DNA of 64,000 nt from Streptomyces marianii (GTDB taxonomy: Bacteria > Actinomycetota > Actinomycetes > Streptomycetales > Streptomycetaceae), in the NCBI RefSeq assembly GCF_005795905.1, contig NZ_VAWE01000001.1:248001-312000 (forward strand), in the 5' to 3' direction. Shown piece by piece: positions 43,117-51,318 of the stretch. Both the position numbers and the translations under genes were made by a program. Position 1 is the stretch's first letter. Every line of letters starts with the position of its first letter. The notes beneath the pieces are model-generated. The model saw only the letters and a program-made list of their open reading frames with translations, was not told the origin of the DNA and searched no databases.

Positions 43117-44877
43117 ATGACCACAACGCGTACCACCCGGCTGCGGCGTCCGCTGCTCGCGGGCACCACGGCCGTCGCCGTCATGGCCGTGACGGCCGGA
43201 TTCGTGGCCACCACGTCGGATTCGACGAAGGCCGCGACGGGGCCCAACCTGAGCCTCATCGCGGCGAGCACCTCGGTCACGCTCATCTCCTGGGAGGAGG
43301 ATCCGGGCGTCTACCTGGATCTCGGCACCTACCTCACCGCGGAGGGGGCGCCGCTGGAGCTGAAGGTGACCCGCAAGTCCTACAAGGACCCGGTGGCCAT
43401 CACCCAGACCGTGTACGAGGGCGGCAAGGCGAAGGCCAAGACGCTGCCCAACGGCACCGTGAAGGACTTCTCCGGGCTGCCGGGCTTCGCGGAGATCACG
43501 GTCACCGACAAGGCGGGCAAACAGGTCCTCAACCGTGCCGAGAGCTTCTGCCCGAACAACGCCAGTGGCCGCGTTCGGCCCGACGCGCCCGCCACCTCGA
43601 AGTATCCGGAGAGCTGCCCCACCAACCCCTTCACCCTCGGTTCCGTGTGGGGCGTGGAGAAGGGCTGGGCCGCCAACACCTACGCGGGTTCCTACACCGA
43701 GCCCGTCAAGCTGGCCGCCGGCAGCTACACCGCCAAGGTCTCGGTCGCCAAGAAGTACCGTGACCTGTTCGGCATCGCGAACAAGCCCGCCACGGTGAAG
43801 GTGACCGTGCAGGAGCGCAGCTTCGAGGACGGTCGGGGCGCCGCGGCTCGGACAGCCCAGTCCGGTGAGCACTCCGGACACGGGGCAGCCCACCCGGCGC
43901 CGTCCGCAGCCGGCGCCGCGCACGCCGGCCACGGGCCGGGGCACGCCCCGACGCCCGCCCAGGCCGCCGCGGCGGTGACGAGCGGCGCGGGTCCTTCGTA
44001 CAACGTCGGTCACGGGCCGCTGAAGGCCGCCCCTCCCGCTCTGCCGTGGGCGCTGAAGAAGAAGCAGCAGGCGGCACGTTCGACAGAGGTCGGCGACTCC
44101 GAGGGCCGGACCGACGGCTCGCGCCAGGCGCCCGCCCTGGGGCCGCTGTCCAAACGGCCTGCCGGCAAGCCCTCCGTCCCGAACGTCCCCAAGCCCGACC
44201 TGCGGTCGCTGCCTGCCTACGGCATCACCATCGGCGACGCCGGAGAGGACGTCCCCGGCAAGGACTACCTGGCCTTCAGCGCCAACGTCTGGAACGCCGG
44301 CCCGGCACAGCTCGTGGTGGACGGATTCCGCTCGCCCGGCAAGGCCAAGATGGACGCCTACCAGTACTTCTACGACGCCCGGGGCAAGCAGGTCGGCTAC
44401 ACCCCGACCGGCACGATGGAATGGGATCCGCGGCCGGGCCACATGCACTGGCACTTCACCGACTTCGCCAGCTACCGGCTGCTGAAGGCGGACAAGAGGG
44501 AGACCGTGCGCAGCGGCAAGGAGGCCTTCTGCCTGGCCAACACCGACGCGGTCGACTACACGGTGAAGAACGCCAACTGGCACCCGTACAACACCGATCT
44601 GGCCACGGCCTGCGGCCAGGAGAACTCGATCTCGGTCCGCGAGGTGCTGGACGTCGGCTCCGGTGACACCTACACCCAGGACCTGCCCGGCCAGTCCTTC
44701 GACATCACCAACCTGCCCAACGGCACGTACTACATCCAGGTGCTGGCGAACCCGGAGAACCGGCTGAAGGAGACCAGCACAGCCAACAACAGCGCTCTGC
44801 GGAAGGTCGTGCTCGGCGGCAAGCCGGGCAAGCGGACGGTGACGGTACCGGCGCACGACCTGGTGAACGCGAACTGA
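43117..44877 (+). CDS. Secreted lysyl oxidase family copper protein
   Basis: 586 residues from ATG 43117 with a strong ribosome site. The N-terminus is a signal peptide (RLRRPLLAGTTAVAVMAVTA). Residues ~30-230 form a beta-rich domain ending in VKVTVQERSFEDG, and residues ~235-360 are a Gly/Ala/Pro/His-rich linker (EHSGHGAAHPAPSA). The lysyl oxidase domain carries the copper motif PGHMHWHFTDFASYRL (His442, His444, His446) and later FDITNLPNGTYYIQVLANPE. These enzymes oxidise peptidyl lysines in eukaryotes; streptomycete versions are secreted and little studied. It is a separate unit from the lst-type operon, though adjacent. Confidence 0.88.
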   Translation: MTTTRTTRLRRPLLAGTTAVAVMAVTAGFVATTSDSTKAATGPNLSLIAASTSVTLISWEEDPGVYLDLGTYLTAEGAPLELKVTRKSYKDPVAITQTVYEGGKAKAKTLPNGTVKDFSGLPGFAEITVTDKAGKQVLNRAESFCPNNASGRVRPDAPATSKYPESCPTNPFTLGSVWGVEKGWAANTYAGSYTEPVKLAAGSYTAKVSVAKKYRDLFGIANKPATVKVTVQERSFEDGRGAAARTAQSGEHSGHGAAHPAPSAAGAAHAGHGPGHAPTPAQAAAAVTSGAGPSYNVGHGPLKAAPPALPWALKKKQQAARSTEVGDSEGRTDGSRQAPALGPLSKRPAGKPSVPNVPKPDLRSLPAYGITIGDAGEDVPGKDYLAFSANVWNAGPAQLVVDGFRSPGKAKMDAYQYFYDARGKQVGYTPTGTMEWDPRPGHMHWHFTDFASYRLLKADKRETVRSGKEAFCLANTDAVDYTVKNANWHPYNTDLATACGQENSISVREVLDVGSGDTYTQDLPGQSFDITNLPNGTYYIQVLANPENRLKETSTANNSALRKVVLGGKPGKRTVTVPAHDLVNAN

Positions 44878-45402
44878 CGCGTACTCCCGCACCATGACGG
44901 CCGCCCGTGGCGTCACCGGCAGGGATCTCACGGCGGCCGTGATCCACCGGGCGGCTTCCGCCGGCCCGCGTCCGCCGGGCACGCGCCGGGTTCAGCCGCC
45001 CGCCCGGACCACGGAAGTGGTCTGCCGGCACGGACGGATCGGACGGCACGCAACCCGACAGGTTCGCGCGGATGAAGCACCTCCGGATGATCGTGGACGC
45101 CTGGAGGCCGGGATCTTGAGGTTCCGGAGGAATGGCAGGTGAGGCGCCCGCTTTTGCCGACTCGGCAACTTCTCTGGCCGTGCCGGGCGGTTCCGGGCAG
45201 GGTTCCCGGTGCGGGGGCGCGGTCGGGGATCGGTCTTCGGGCGGGCTCCCGCGCCTGGACCGGCGTCGGGTGCGCCCGGGGGGACAGCGGTCGGGGATCG
45301 GTCTTCGGGCGGGCTCCCGCGCCTGGATCGGCGTCGGGTGCGCCCGGGGGGACACCCGGCGTACCGGCGCCCCTGCTCCGTACCGTGGAAGGACGACGCC
45401 TC
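44878..45402. other. 525-bp gap containing a tandem duplication
   Basis: No supported gene. The right half carries two 68-bp direct repeats (listed separately). GGAAGGA lies before the methyltransferase start at 45403. The left half has GC-rich small inverted repeats (GGCCGCCCG...CGGCGGCC around 44900-44945) that could terminate the preceding gene. Confidence 0.45.
45219..45354. repeat. Two tandem 68-bp repeats
   Basis: Units at 45219-45286 and 45287-45354 start GCGGTCGGGGATCGGTCTTC and end CGCCCGGGGGGACA. They differ at one position (CTGGACCGG against CTGGATCGG). Recent duplication is implied by the near identity. It lies 50 bp before the methyltransferase gene and may affect its leader. 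Confidence 0.9.
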
Positions 45403-46056
45403 ATGGGCACAGAGAAGACCGCAGCGGCCGATCCGCAGGCCGCGATGTTCGAACCGGCGGGCTGGGACGAGCGGTACGCCGGGAAGGACGCCGCCTGGCG
45501 GGGGACACCCAACCCGCAGCTCGTCGCCGTGGCGGAGGGGCTTCGGGCCGGGCGCGCGCTCGATATCGGCTGCGGTGAGGGCGGTGACGTGATCTGGCTC
45601 GCTCGTCAGGGGTGGACGGTCACCGGCGCGGACTTCTCCGCCGAGGGCCTCGCACGGGCCGCCCGGCACGCCGAGGAGGCCGGCGTGGCCGAGCGGACCG
45701 ACTGGTGGCGGACCGACGCGCGGGCCTTCACGGCGGGCGGGCGGACATACGACCTGGTGACGACGCACTACCTGCACCCGCCGAACGGCGCGATGGTGGA
45801 CTTGGTGCGGCAGTTCGCCGGGGCCGTCGCTCCCGGCGGGCATCTCCTCGTGGTCGGGCACTCCCCCACCGCCCACTTCACAGAGCTCACGGAGGCGCAC
45901 CGGCGGGCCATGTTCCTGGCCGAGGAGCTGGTGCCGGGGCTGCCCGACGGGTTCGAGGTGCTCGCGGCGCGGCAGCGGCCCCGGACGCTGGTCCGGGAGG
46001 GCCAGGAGGTCGAGGTCGAGGACTCGACGCTGCTCGCCCGCCGGCGCCCCGAGTAG
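45403..46056 (+). CDS. Class I SAM-dependent methyltransferase
   Basis: 217 residues from ATG 45403. Motif I is ALDIGCGEGGDVIWLARQGW, motif II/III TVTGADFSAEGLARAARHAE, and the later DLVTTHYLHPPNGAMVDLVR and AVAPGGHLLVVGHSP complete a methyltransferase fold of the small TehB/UbiE-like class. The N-terminal FEPAGWDERYAGKDAAWRGT is a frequent opening of this group (WDxRYxxxxxxWxxxPN). Substrate unknown. It stands alone. Confidence 0.88.
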   Translation: MGTEKTAAADPQAAMFEPAGWDERYAGKDAAWRGTPNPQLVAVAEGLRAGRALDIGCGEGGDVIWLARQGWTVTGADFSAEGLARAARHAEEAGVAERTDWWRTDARAFTAGGRTYDLVTTHYLHPPNGAMVDLVRQFAGAVAPGGHLLVVGHSPTAHFTELTEAHRRAMFLAEELVPGLPDGFEVLAARQRPRTLVREGQEVEVEDSTLLARRRPE

Positions 46057-46064
46057 CCAGGGCG

Positions 46065-46210
46065 AGGAGGTCGGGGCCGACCCGTCGCGTTCGAAAGCGC
46101 ACAGGGCGCCGTACGGCACAGGCCGGTCCGCGCCTCGTCGAGGACCAGGAGCATCCCGCGCTCCCGGCACTTGCGGCGGAGGGCGCCGAGGTGGCCGGCC
46201 ATGTCACTCG
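46065..46210 (-). pseudogene. Class III aminotransferase remnant, frameshifted
   Basis: The minus strand reads LGALRRKCRERGMLLVLDEA and RTGLCRT, then, after a shift, GALCAFERDGSAPT. This is the LxxLRxxCxxxGxLLIxDEAQTGxGRTGxxxAFExxGxxPD block with the PLP-pocket Asp of aminotransferase class III. Only about 50 codons survive. Confidence 0.6.
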
Positions 46211-46244
46211 GATGCCGGGAGCCACCCGCTTGGGCATGATGGGA

Positions 46245-46324
46245 GCCGGAACGGCCGGTCAGGGGCGCCTCCGGCCGTCGCCTGCGGCGATGGCCCTCGG
46301 TCACCTCTGACCGGCCGTTCCGGC
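46245..46324. repeat. Long inverted repeat (18-bp perfect arms)
   Basis: GCCGGAACGGCCGGTCAG at 46245-46262 and its exact complement at 46307-46324, separated by 44 bp that themselves contain GCCGTCGCCTGCGGCGATGGC. It could be a small MITE or a terminator-like structure at the end of the aminotransferase remnant. Confidence 0.75.
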
Positions 46325-46416
46325 CCTTGGCCGGCCTGGTTGTCGGGCGGCCCCTCCTGTGTGGCGCCCGACCGGGAGCCGCACGTGACGAACTGGTTGG
46401 CGCCGAGGCGCAGGTC

Positions 46417-46713
46417 CTGGTGCCGCATCAGGCAACGCTCGCCCCGTCGCGGCGCCCGGCACGGCGACTCGCGGCGTTGCCGAATCAACCGAGTAGGCCC
46501 ACCACGAGGTCGATCCGGGGCCTTGCGATCTTCCCCTCGGCCCGGAGGGCCTGGGGAGACCCCACCCCCTCGGCCGGAGGGCCCGGGGCAGACCCCACCC
46601 CCTCGGCCGGAGGGCCCGGGGGAGGCCCCACCCCCTCGGCCGGAGGGCCCGGGGGAGGCCCCGTGCACCGGACGCCGCTCCTTGACGGGCAAACCCCACC
46701 TGACGTGGCACTA
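46417..46713. repeat. MITE-like element, copy B (inverted relative to A)
   Basis: About 297 bp. Read on the minus strand it begins TAGTGCCACGTCAGGTGGGG, continues GCCCGTCAAGGAGCGGCGTC as in copy A, has four 33-bp units (CCTCGGCCGGAGGGCCCGGG on the plus strand), then the shared core and the terminus GCGGCACCAGG. It is one 33-bp unit longer than copy A. Its first three bases form the stop codon of the Old Yellow Enzyme gene. Confidence 0.85.
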
Positions 46714-47838
46714 GCTCAGCGTCTTCACCGCCGTCGCGTCGTACGGCTTCAGCTCCTCGAACCGGCCCTCCAGGACCTTCGCCGCCCACTCCGGGTCCTG
46801 GAGCAAGGCGCGACCGACGGCGACCAGGTCGAACTCGTCGCGCTCCATGCGGTCGAGCAGGTTGTCGATGCCCTGGACCGGAGCGCCCTCGCCCATGAAG
46901 GCGCCGATGAAGTCGCCGTCCAGGCCGACCGACCCGACGGTGATGGTGGGCCTGCCGGTGAGCTTCTTCGTCCAGCCCGCCAGGTTCAGGTCCGAGCCCT
47001 CGAACTCCGGGAGCCAGTACCGGCGGGTGGAAGCGTGGAAGGCGTCGACGCCGGCCGCTGCGAGCGGCGTCAGGATCGACTCCAGTTCCTCCGGGGTCTC
47101 AGCGAGCCTCGCGTCATACGCCTCCTGCTTCCACTGCGAGTAGCGGAAGATCACCGGGAAGTCGGGCGAGACGGCCGCGCGGACCGCGGCCACGATCTCG
47201 GCCGCGAACTTCGTACGGGCCACGGCGTCGCCGCCGTAGGCGTCGGTACGGCGGTTCGTCCTCTCCCACAGGAACTGGTCGAGGAGGTAGCCGTGGGCGC
47301 CGTGCAGTTCGACGCCGTCGAAGCCGATGCGCTCGGCGGCCTCGGCGGCCTCGGCGAACGCGCCGATGACGTCGTCCAGGTCGCTCCGGGTCATCGCCTT
47401 GCCGGTGCCTTCGGTGCCGTCGACGCGGATGCCGGAGGGGCCGACGGCGGGGGCGTCGGCGTAGGGCGGCTGACCCTGCTTGCGCACCATGCCGATGTGC
47501 CACAGCTGCGGCACGATCGTGCCACCCGCCGCGTGGACGGCGTCGGCGACCTTCGCCCACCCCGTCAGCTGCTCCTCACCGTGGAACCGGGGGACACGGT
47601 CGCTCTGCCCGACCGACTCGTGGCCGACGTAGGTCCCCTCGGTGACGATCAGCCCCACGCCCGCTGCGGCGCGACGGGCGTAGTAGGACAGCACGTCCTC
47701 ACCGGGGACGCCGTCCGGGGAGAACATGCGTGTCATCGGCGCCATCGCGATGCGGTTCGGCACGGTCAGGCCGTTCAGCCTGACGGGCCGGGACAGGATC
47801 TCGGCTGCGCGGGAGGCGGGGGATGCAGTGACGGTCAC
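46711..47838 (-). CDS. Old Yellow Enzyme family NADH:flavin oxidoreductase
   Basis: 375 residues from GTG 47838 with GAGGAG upstream. TIM-barrel FMN enzyme: LNGLTVPNRIAMAPMTRMFS, IVPQLWHIGMVRKQGQPPYA, FDGVELHGAHGYLLDQFLWE (the HxxH substrate-binding pair) and NRRTDAYGGDAVARTKFAAE. Reduces activated double bonds of enals, enones or nitro compounds. It is divergent to a MarR regulator across 113 bp, a common arrangement for electrophile-inducible OYEs. The stop codon TAG falls exactly on the edge of repeat copy B, so the original C-terminus may have been altered. Confidence 0.92.
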   Translation of the reverse strand: MTVTASPASRAAEILSRPVRLNGLTVPNRIAMAPMTRMFSPDGVPGEDVLSYYARRAAAGVGLIVTEGTYVGHESVGQSDRVPRFHGEEQLTGWAKVADAVHAAGGTIVPQLWHIGMVRKQGQPPYADAPAVGPSGIRVDGTEGTGKAMTRSDLDDVIGAFAEAAEAAERIGFDGVELHGAHGYLLDQFLWERTNRRTDAYGGDAVARTKFAAEIVAAVRAAVSPDFPVIFRYSQWKQEAYDARLAETPEELESILTPLAAAGVDAFHASTRRYWLPEFEGSDLNLAGWTKKLTGRPTITVGSVGLDGDFIGAFMGEGAPVQGIDNLLDRMERDEFDLVAVGRALLQDPEWAAKVLEGRFEELKPYDATAVKTLS

Positions 47839-47857
47839 GGGATACTCCTCGCAGGTA

Positions 47858-47928
47858 CTTGATAACCTTGATGCTTGAGAACTTCAGGCAATGAGGAGAC
47901 GGTAGAGGCAGATATTTGAGATCGTCAA
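47858..47928. promoter_or_regulatory. Candidate MarR operator region
   Basis: Between the divergent OYE and marR genes lie CTTGAT (47858), CTTGAT (47867) and CTTGAG (47874), and then TTGAGATCGTCAA (47916-47928) with TTGA/TCAA arms. The repeated TTGA half-sites in an AT-richer stretch next to a MarR gene suggest its binding sites covering both promoters. Confidence 0.55.
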
Positions 47929-47951
47929 GTTTCCTGGGTAGAGTGGCTCCC

Positions 47952-48386
47952 ATGCCAGCACCTCCCCGCGTCGACACAGCCCAGCTCATGGAGCTGCTCT
48001 CGGTGTCGCTCGGCGCCTACTACGGCGACTTCACGGTCGCGGCGGCGAGCGAGAACCTCACAGCGAGCCAGGGCAAGGCGCTGACCGTGCTGCGCCGGGG
48101 ACCCGCCGCGATGCGCGCCCTGGCCGACACCATGACCTGCGACGCCTCCAACATGACCGGGATCATCGACCGGCTGGAGAAGCGCGGCCTCGTACGCCGC
48201 GAGGCCAGCGCGTCCGACCGGCGCGTCAAGACCGTCGTCCTCACAGCCGAGGGCGAGCGTGTGACCGACGCGATCCGCTCGAGGATGCGCGCCACGCAGG
48301 ATGGCCTGGACAGGCTCAGCGACCAGGACCGGGACCGCCTGTACACCCTGCTGGAACGAGTCTTCATCTCTCAGCCCGCCGCCTGA
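47952..48386 (+). CDS. MarR-family transcriptional regulator
   Basis: 144 residues from ATG 47952 (MPAPPRVDTAQLMELLSVSL). The winged helix-turn-helix is AMRALADTMTCDASNMTGII followed by DRLEKRGLVRREASASDRRV, where the DRR of the wing is conserved. It probably represses the divergent OYE gene and itself, with release by an electrophile or phenolic ligand (family behaviour). A ligand cannot be predicted. Confidence 0.92.
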   Translation: MPAPPRVDTAQLMELLSVSLGAYYGDFTVAAASENLTASQGKALTVLRRGPAAMRALADTMTCDASNMTGIIDRLEKRGLVRREASASDRRVKTVVLTAEGERVTDAIRSRMRATQDGLDRLSDQDRDRLYTLLERVFISQPAA

Positions 48387-48860
48387 CCAGGGGTGGCCTG
48401 CGGCCGACCGCGTTGACCAGCCGGCCTTGGGCCCAGGGTTCGTGCCCGCCCCGCAGGCCGGAACGCGCCGGCGGAAGCCCGTTGGGACGGGCACCGACCG
48501 GAAACGACTGATCCGGAACCCCGCTCGGAGGCGGTACCGCTGCCGGTCCCGAGGAACAGCGGCCACACCGCCACCGCACGTCCACGGGCCCCGCCGGGCG
48601 GCCGCACCGCCACCCCGCCCACCCTTCACTGACGCTTCGCGAGCTCCACCGGCACGGTAGGGGCGGAGGACAACCACCCCCATCCACTTCACCACCGGCC
48701 CTGCGGCGAATCCAGGCCCTGGCCCTCCTCACGAGTTCGGCAGCGGTTGTTCAGCGCTTCGGACAGCGCCCGTGGAGGCGGGGGAATCCAACGAGGACCC
48801 GGCGCCCATGCCGTCATGACCCGCTGAGGACGCGGCCGACAGCCAGGTGGATGGCCGATG
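48387..48860. other. 474-bp stretch without a supported gene
   Basis: Convergent intergenic region. Frames on both strands give low-complexity Arg/Pro/Gly-rich translations with no ribosome sites. No hairpin strong enough to call a terminator was noticed. Confidence 0.4.
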
Positions 48861-49904
48861 TCAGGCGGTCTGCTTCTGCGGGTGCAGGTCGAGTGCGATG
48901 TGCGGGGCGAGCGCGCGAAGGAACTCCTGGGCGTCGAAGATCTCGCCGGCGGAGGCGACGCCGACGGCCTTGGTGCGGCCGGTCAGGACGCGCTCGAGGG
49001 CCTCGGCGACAAGCGGCGCGGTGACGGCGTAGATGTCCCGTCCGCCGGCCGTGACCCGGCGTTCGGCTCCGCCCGAGCGCACGACGACGTCGACGAGGAA
49101 GGTCTGGTCCGAGCGCCCGCTCGTGTCCGCGGCGGTCGGGGCCGGCGTGCGGGGGGCTGCGACGTCGCGGACCGCCTCGGCGGTCATGTAGGAGGTCACG
49201 TCGGGGATGGACAGGTGCTGGGAGACGGTGACGATGTCAGCCATCGTGAACTCCCCGATCACCGACCTGGGTCCCATCGGATCCGGGAAGCTCCACTCCA
49301 GGGTGGGCGCGCCGTCGGTGCGGTGCTCCCACTGTCCGCCGCTGTAGCGCAGGCGGTTGGCGCCGCGCCGCTCGCGGGAGACCGCGCCCGAGAGCCGGGT
49401 GCCGGCGGTGGGGTGCCAGCTGCTGAGCCCATAGGCGATGTGCGCCTCGTCGGCTTCGGTCCAGTCGCCCATCGCCGCCGTGGCCAGCAGGTCGCCGAGA
49501 CCGCCGAAGAAGGCCATGGCCGGGACGATCACCGCTCCCGCGTCCCGGGCCCTCTCGCGGTAGTGGGCGAAGGTGTCGAGGTTGGCCTCGAGCTCGGCGG
49601 CCACGTCGAGGTACGGGATCCCCGCGCGCAGCGCGGCCTCGATCACGGGGCCGGTGGTCGAGGCAAAGGGGCCGGCGCAGTTGATGACCGCCGCCGTGCC
49701 CGCCAGGGCCCACTCCAGGGAGGCCGGGTCCTCGACCGACGCCACCCGTGCCTCCAGCCCGTGCGCGTCGGCCAGCTCCTCCAGAGCCTGCGCGTTGCGC
49801 CCGGACGGCACCGGGAGGAACCCGCGCGCGGCCAGCTCCGCCACCACGAAGCGCCCGGTGTGACCGTACGCGCCGAACACCGCCACCAGCTGACCTGACC
49901 CCAT
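48861..49904 (-). CDS. Saccharopine dehydrogenase-like (trans-acting enoyl reductase type) oxidoreductase
   Basis: 347 residues from ATG 49904 with GGGAG upstream. The Rossmann start is VAVFGAYGHTGRFVVAELAA, followed by AVINCAGPFASTTGPVIEAA and LRAGIPYLDVAAELEANLDT, the usual pattern of saccharopine-dehydrogenase-like NAD(P) proteins. AVIVPAMAFFGGLGDLLAT is also typical. These act on varied carbonyl or imine substrates, none predictable here. A GlxA-type regulator is divergent across about 110 bp and probably controls it. Confidence 0.85.
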   Translation of the reverse strand: MGSGQLVAVFGAYGHTGRFVVAELAARGFLPVPSGRNAQALEELADAHGLEARVASVEDPASLEWALAGTAAVINCAGPFASTTGPVIEAALRAGIPYLDVAAELEANLDTFAHYRERARDAGAVIVPAMAFFGGLGDLLATAAMGDWTEADEAHIAYGLSSWHPTAGTRLSGAVSRERRGANRLRYSGGQWEHRTDGAPTLEWSFPDPMGPRSVIGEFTMADIVTVSQHLSIPDVTSYMTAEAVRDVAAPRTPAPTAADTSGRSDQTFLVDVVVRSGGAERRVTAGGRDIYAVTAPLVAEALERVLTGRTKAVGVASAGEIFDAQEFLRALAPHIALDLHPQKQTA

Positions 49905-50013
49905 GAGACTGCTCCCGTGTACTCGAACGCCCGCGCTGCGCTGTCGATCCGCTGCGGCCTGACAGGCACATCCTGTCCTCGCGCCGGCACCCCGCACGAG
50001 CGTCGGAAACGAC

Positions 50014-50973
50014 ATGCCACGTACAGTTTCGGACATGCCCGCTGTCGCGCTGGCCGTCACCGACGGCATGCTCCACTACGAACTCTCCGTGGCCGTCGAG
50101 GTCTTCGGAGCCGACCTGAGCCACATCGTGGACCCCTGGTACGACTTCTCCCTCTGCGGGAGCGGTCCGGTACGTGTCGACCGCTTCCGCCTGGAACCCG
50201 ATCACGGACTCGAACACCTCGCACACGCCGACACGGTGATCGTCCCCGGCTGGGCCGACGCGGATCGCGAACCGCCCACCGATCTGATCGAGGCGGTGCG
50301 CGCCGCTCACGCGGCCGGCGCCCGCGTGGCCTCACTGTGCACGGGTGCCTTCGTCCTGGGCGCGGCAGGACTGCTGGACGGCCGGCGCGCCACCACACAC
50401 TGGGCCCACACTCGGGAACTGGCCCGGCGCCACCCAGCTGCCACCGTCGATCCAGACGTCCTCTACGTCGACAACGGCGACGTCCTCACCTCCGCGGGCA
50501 AGGCCGCCGCCATGGACCTGTGCCTGCACCTGGTCCGCCTCGACCACGGCTCGGCCATCGCCAACAAGATCGCCCGCCGTCTGGTCATCCCGCCACACCG
50601 CGACGGCGGCCAGGCCCAGTTCATCGCAACCCCCGTCCCCGCCCCGGGCAACCACCCCCTGGGCGAGCTCTTCCCCTGGGCGCTGGAGCGACTGGACCAA
50701 CCGCTGACCGTAGAGGACCTGGCCCGCCAGGCCCGCATGAGCTCACGCCACCTCGGCCGCCACTTCAAGCACCTCACCGGCACCACACCACTGCGATGGC
50801 TCAACACCCAGCGCATCCGCCACGCCCAGGAACTGCTGGAGACCACCAACGCCACCGTGGACACCATCGCCGCGGCCACCGGCATGGGCACCGCCACCAC
50901 CCTGCGCCGCCACTTCCACCGCAGCGTCGGCGTTCCACCCGACACCTACCGCAACACCTTCCGCCCCCTGTGA
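50014..50973 (+). CDS. GlxA family transcriptional regulator (DJ-1/PfpI domain plus AraC HTH)
   Basis: 319 residues. Residues 8-180 form a DJ-1/PfpI-like domain with the nucleophile-elbow-like VASLCTGAFVLGAAGLLDGR. Residues ~215-315 form the AraC DNA-binding domain: LTVEDLARQARMSSRHLGRH and then DTIAAATGMGTATTLRRHFH with RSVGVPPDTYR. The start may be ATG 50014 or ATG 50035. It likely regulates the divergent oxidoreductase. Confidence 0.92.
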   Translation: MPRTVSDMPAVALAVTDGMLHYELSVAVEVFGADLSHIVDPWYDFSLCGSGPVRVDRFRLEPDHGLEHLAHADTVIVPGWADADREPPTDLIEAVRAAHAAGARVASLCTGAFVLGAAGLLDGRRATTHWAHTRELARRHPAATVDPDVLYVDNGDVLTSAGKAAAMDLCLHLVRLDHGSAIANKIARRLVIPPHRDGGQAQFIATPVPAPGNHPLGELFPWALERLDQPLTVEDLARQARMSSRHLGRHFKHLTGTTPLRWLNTQRIRHAQELLETTNATVDTIAAATGMGTATTLRRHFHRSVGVPPDTYRNTFRPL

Positions 50974-50994
50974 GGCGCGGGTGATCCCCACGGC

Positions 50995-51078
50995 CGGCCG
51001 CCATGGCGCCAGGTCCGGACGCTCCTTCAGCAGATCGCCGGTCGTCGCATAGAGCGCCGTCGCGAGGGTGTCCAGGTC
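50995..51078 (-). pseudogene. IS982/IS5-type transposase N-terminal remnant
   Basis: The minus strand encodes DLDTLATALYATTGDLLKER and PDLAPWRPA, the standard N-terminus of short actinobacterial DDE transposases (LDxLxTALYVxxDDLLxxxPxxAPWRPxVG). The rest is absent. Confidence 0.6.
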
Positions 51079-51084
51079 CGTATG

Positions 51085-51251
51085 TCACCACACACGTCAA
51101 ACCCGGCCAGGTCGTGCTGAACGTCTCGCTGCGGGACCTGGCCCCCGAAGTGGTGCCGGCAGCGCAGAACGTCCTCGACGACGTCGACCACTGCCTGAAG
51201 GCCGACACCTCCCCATACCCGGCCGAACAGCTCACCGGCTCACGGGGCTAG
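51085..51251 (+). pseudogene. SbnB-like (diaminopropionate biosynthesis dehydrogenase) fragment
   Basis: The plus strand reads HVKPGQVVLNVSLRDLAPEV, then NVLDDVDHCLKADTSPYPAE. This matches the ornithine-cyclodeaminase/SbnB family, near its C-terminal half. About 55 codons survive, ending at TAG 51251. It implies a lost diaminopropionate-type biosynthetic gene nearby or imported DNA. Confidence 0.6.
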
Positions 51252-51318
51252 CCCTGACGCGGTGAGTGAGGCGTCGAGTCGCCGTCTCTGCTCACCGCTC
51301 AGGCAGGAGCGCGCGGCT

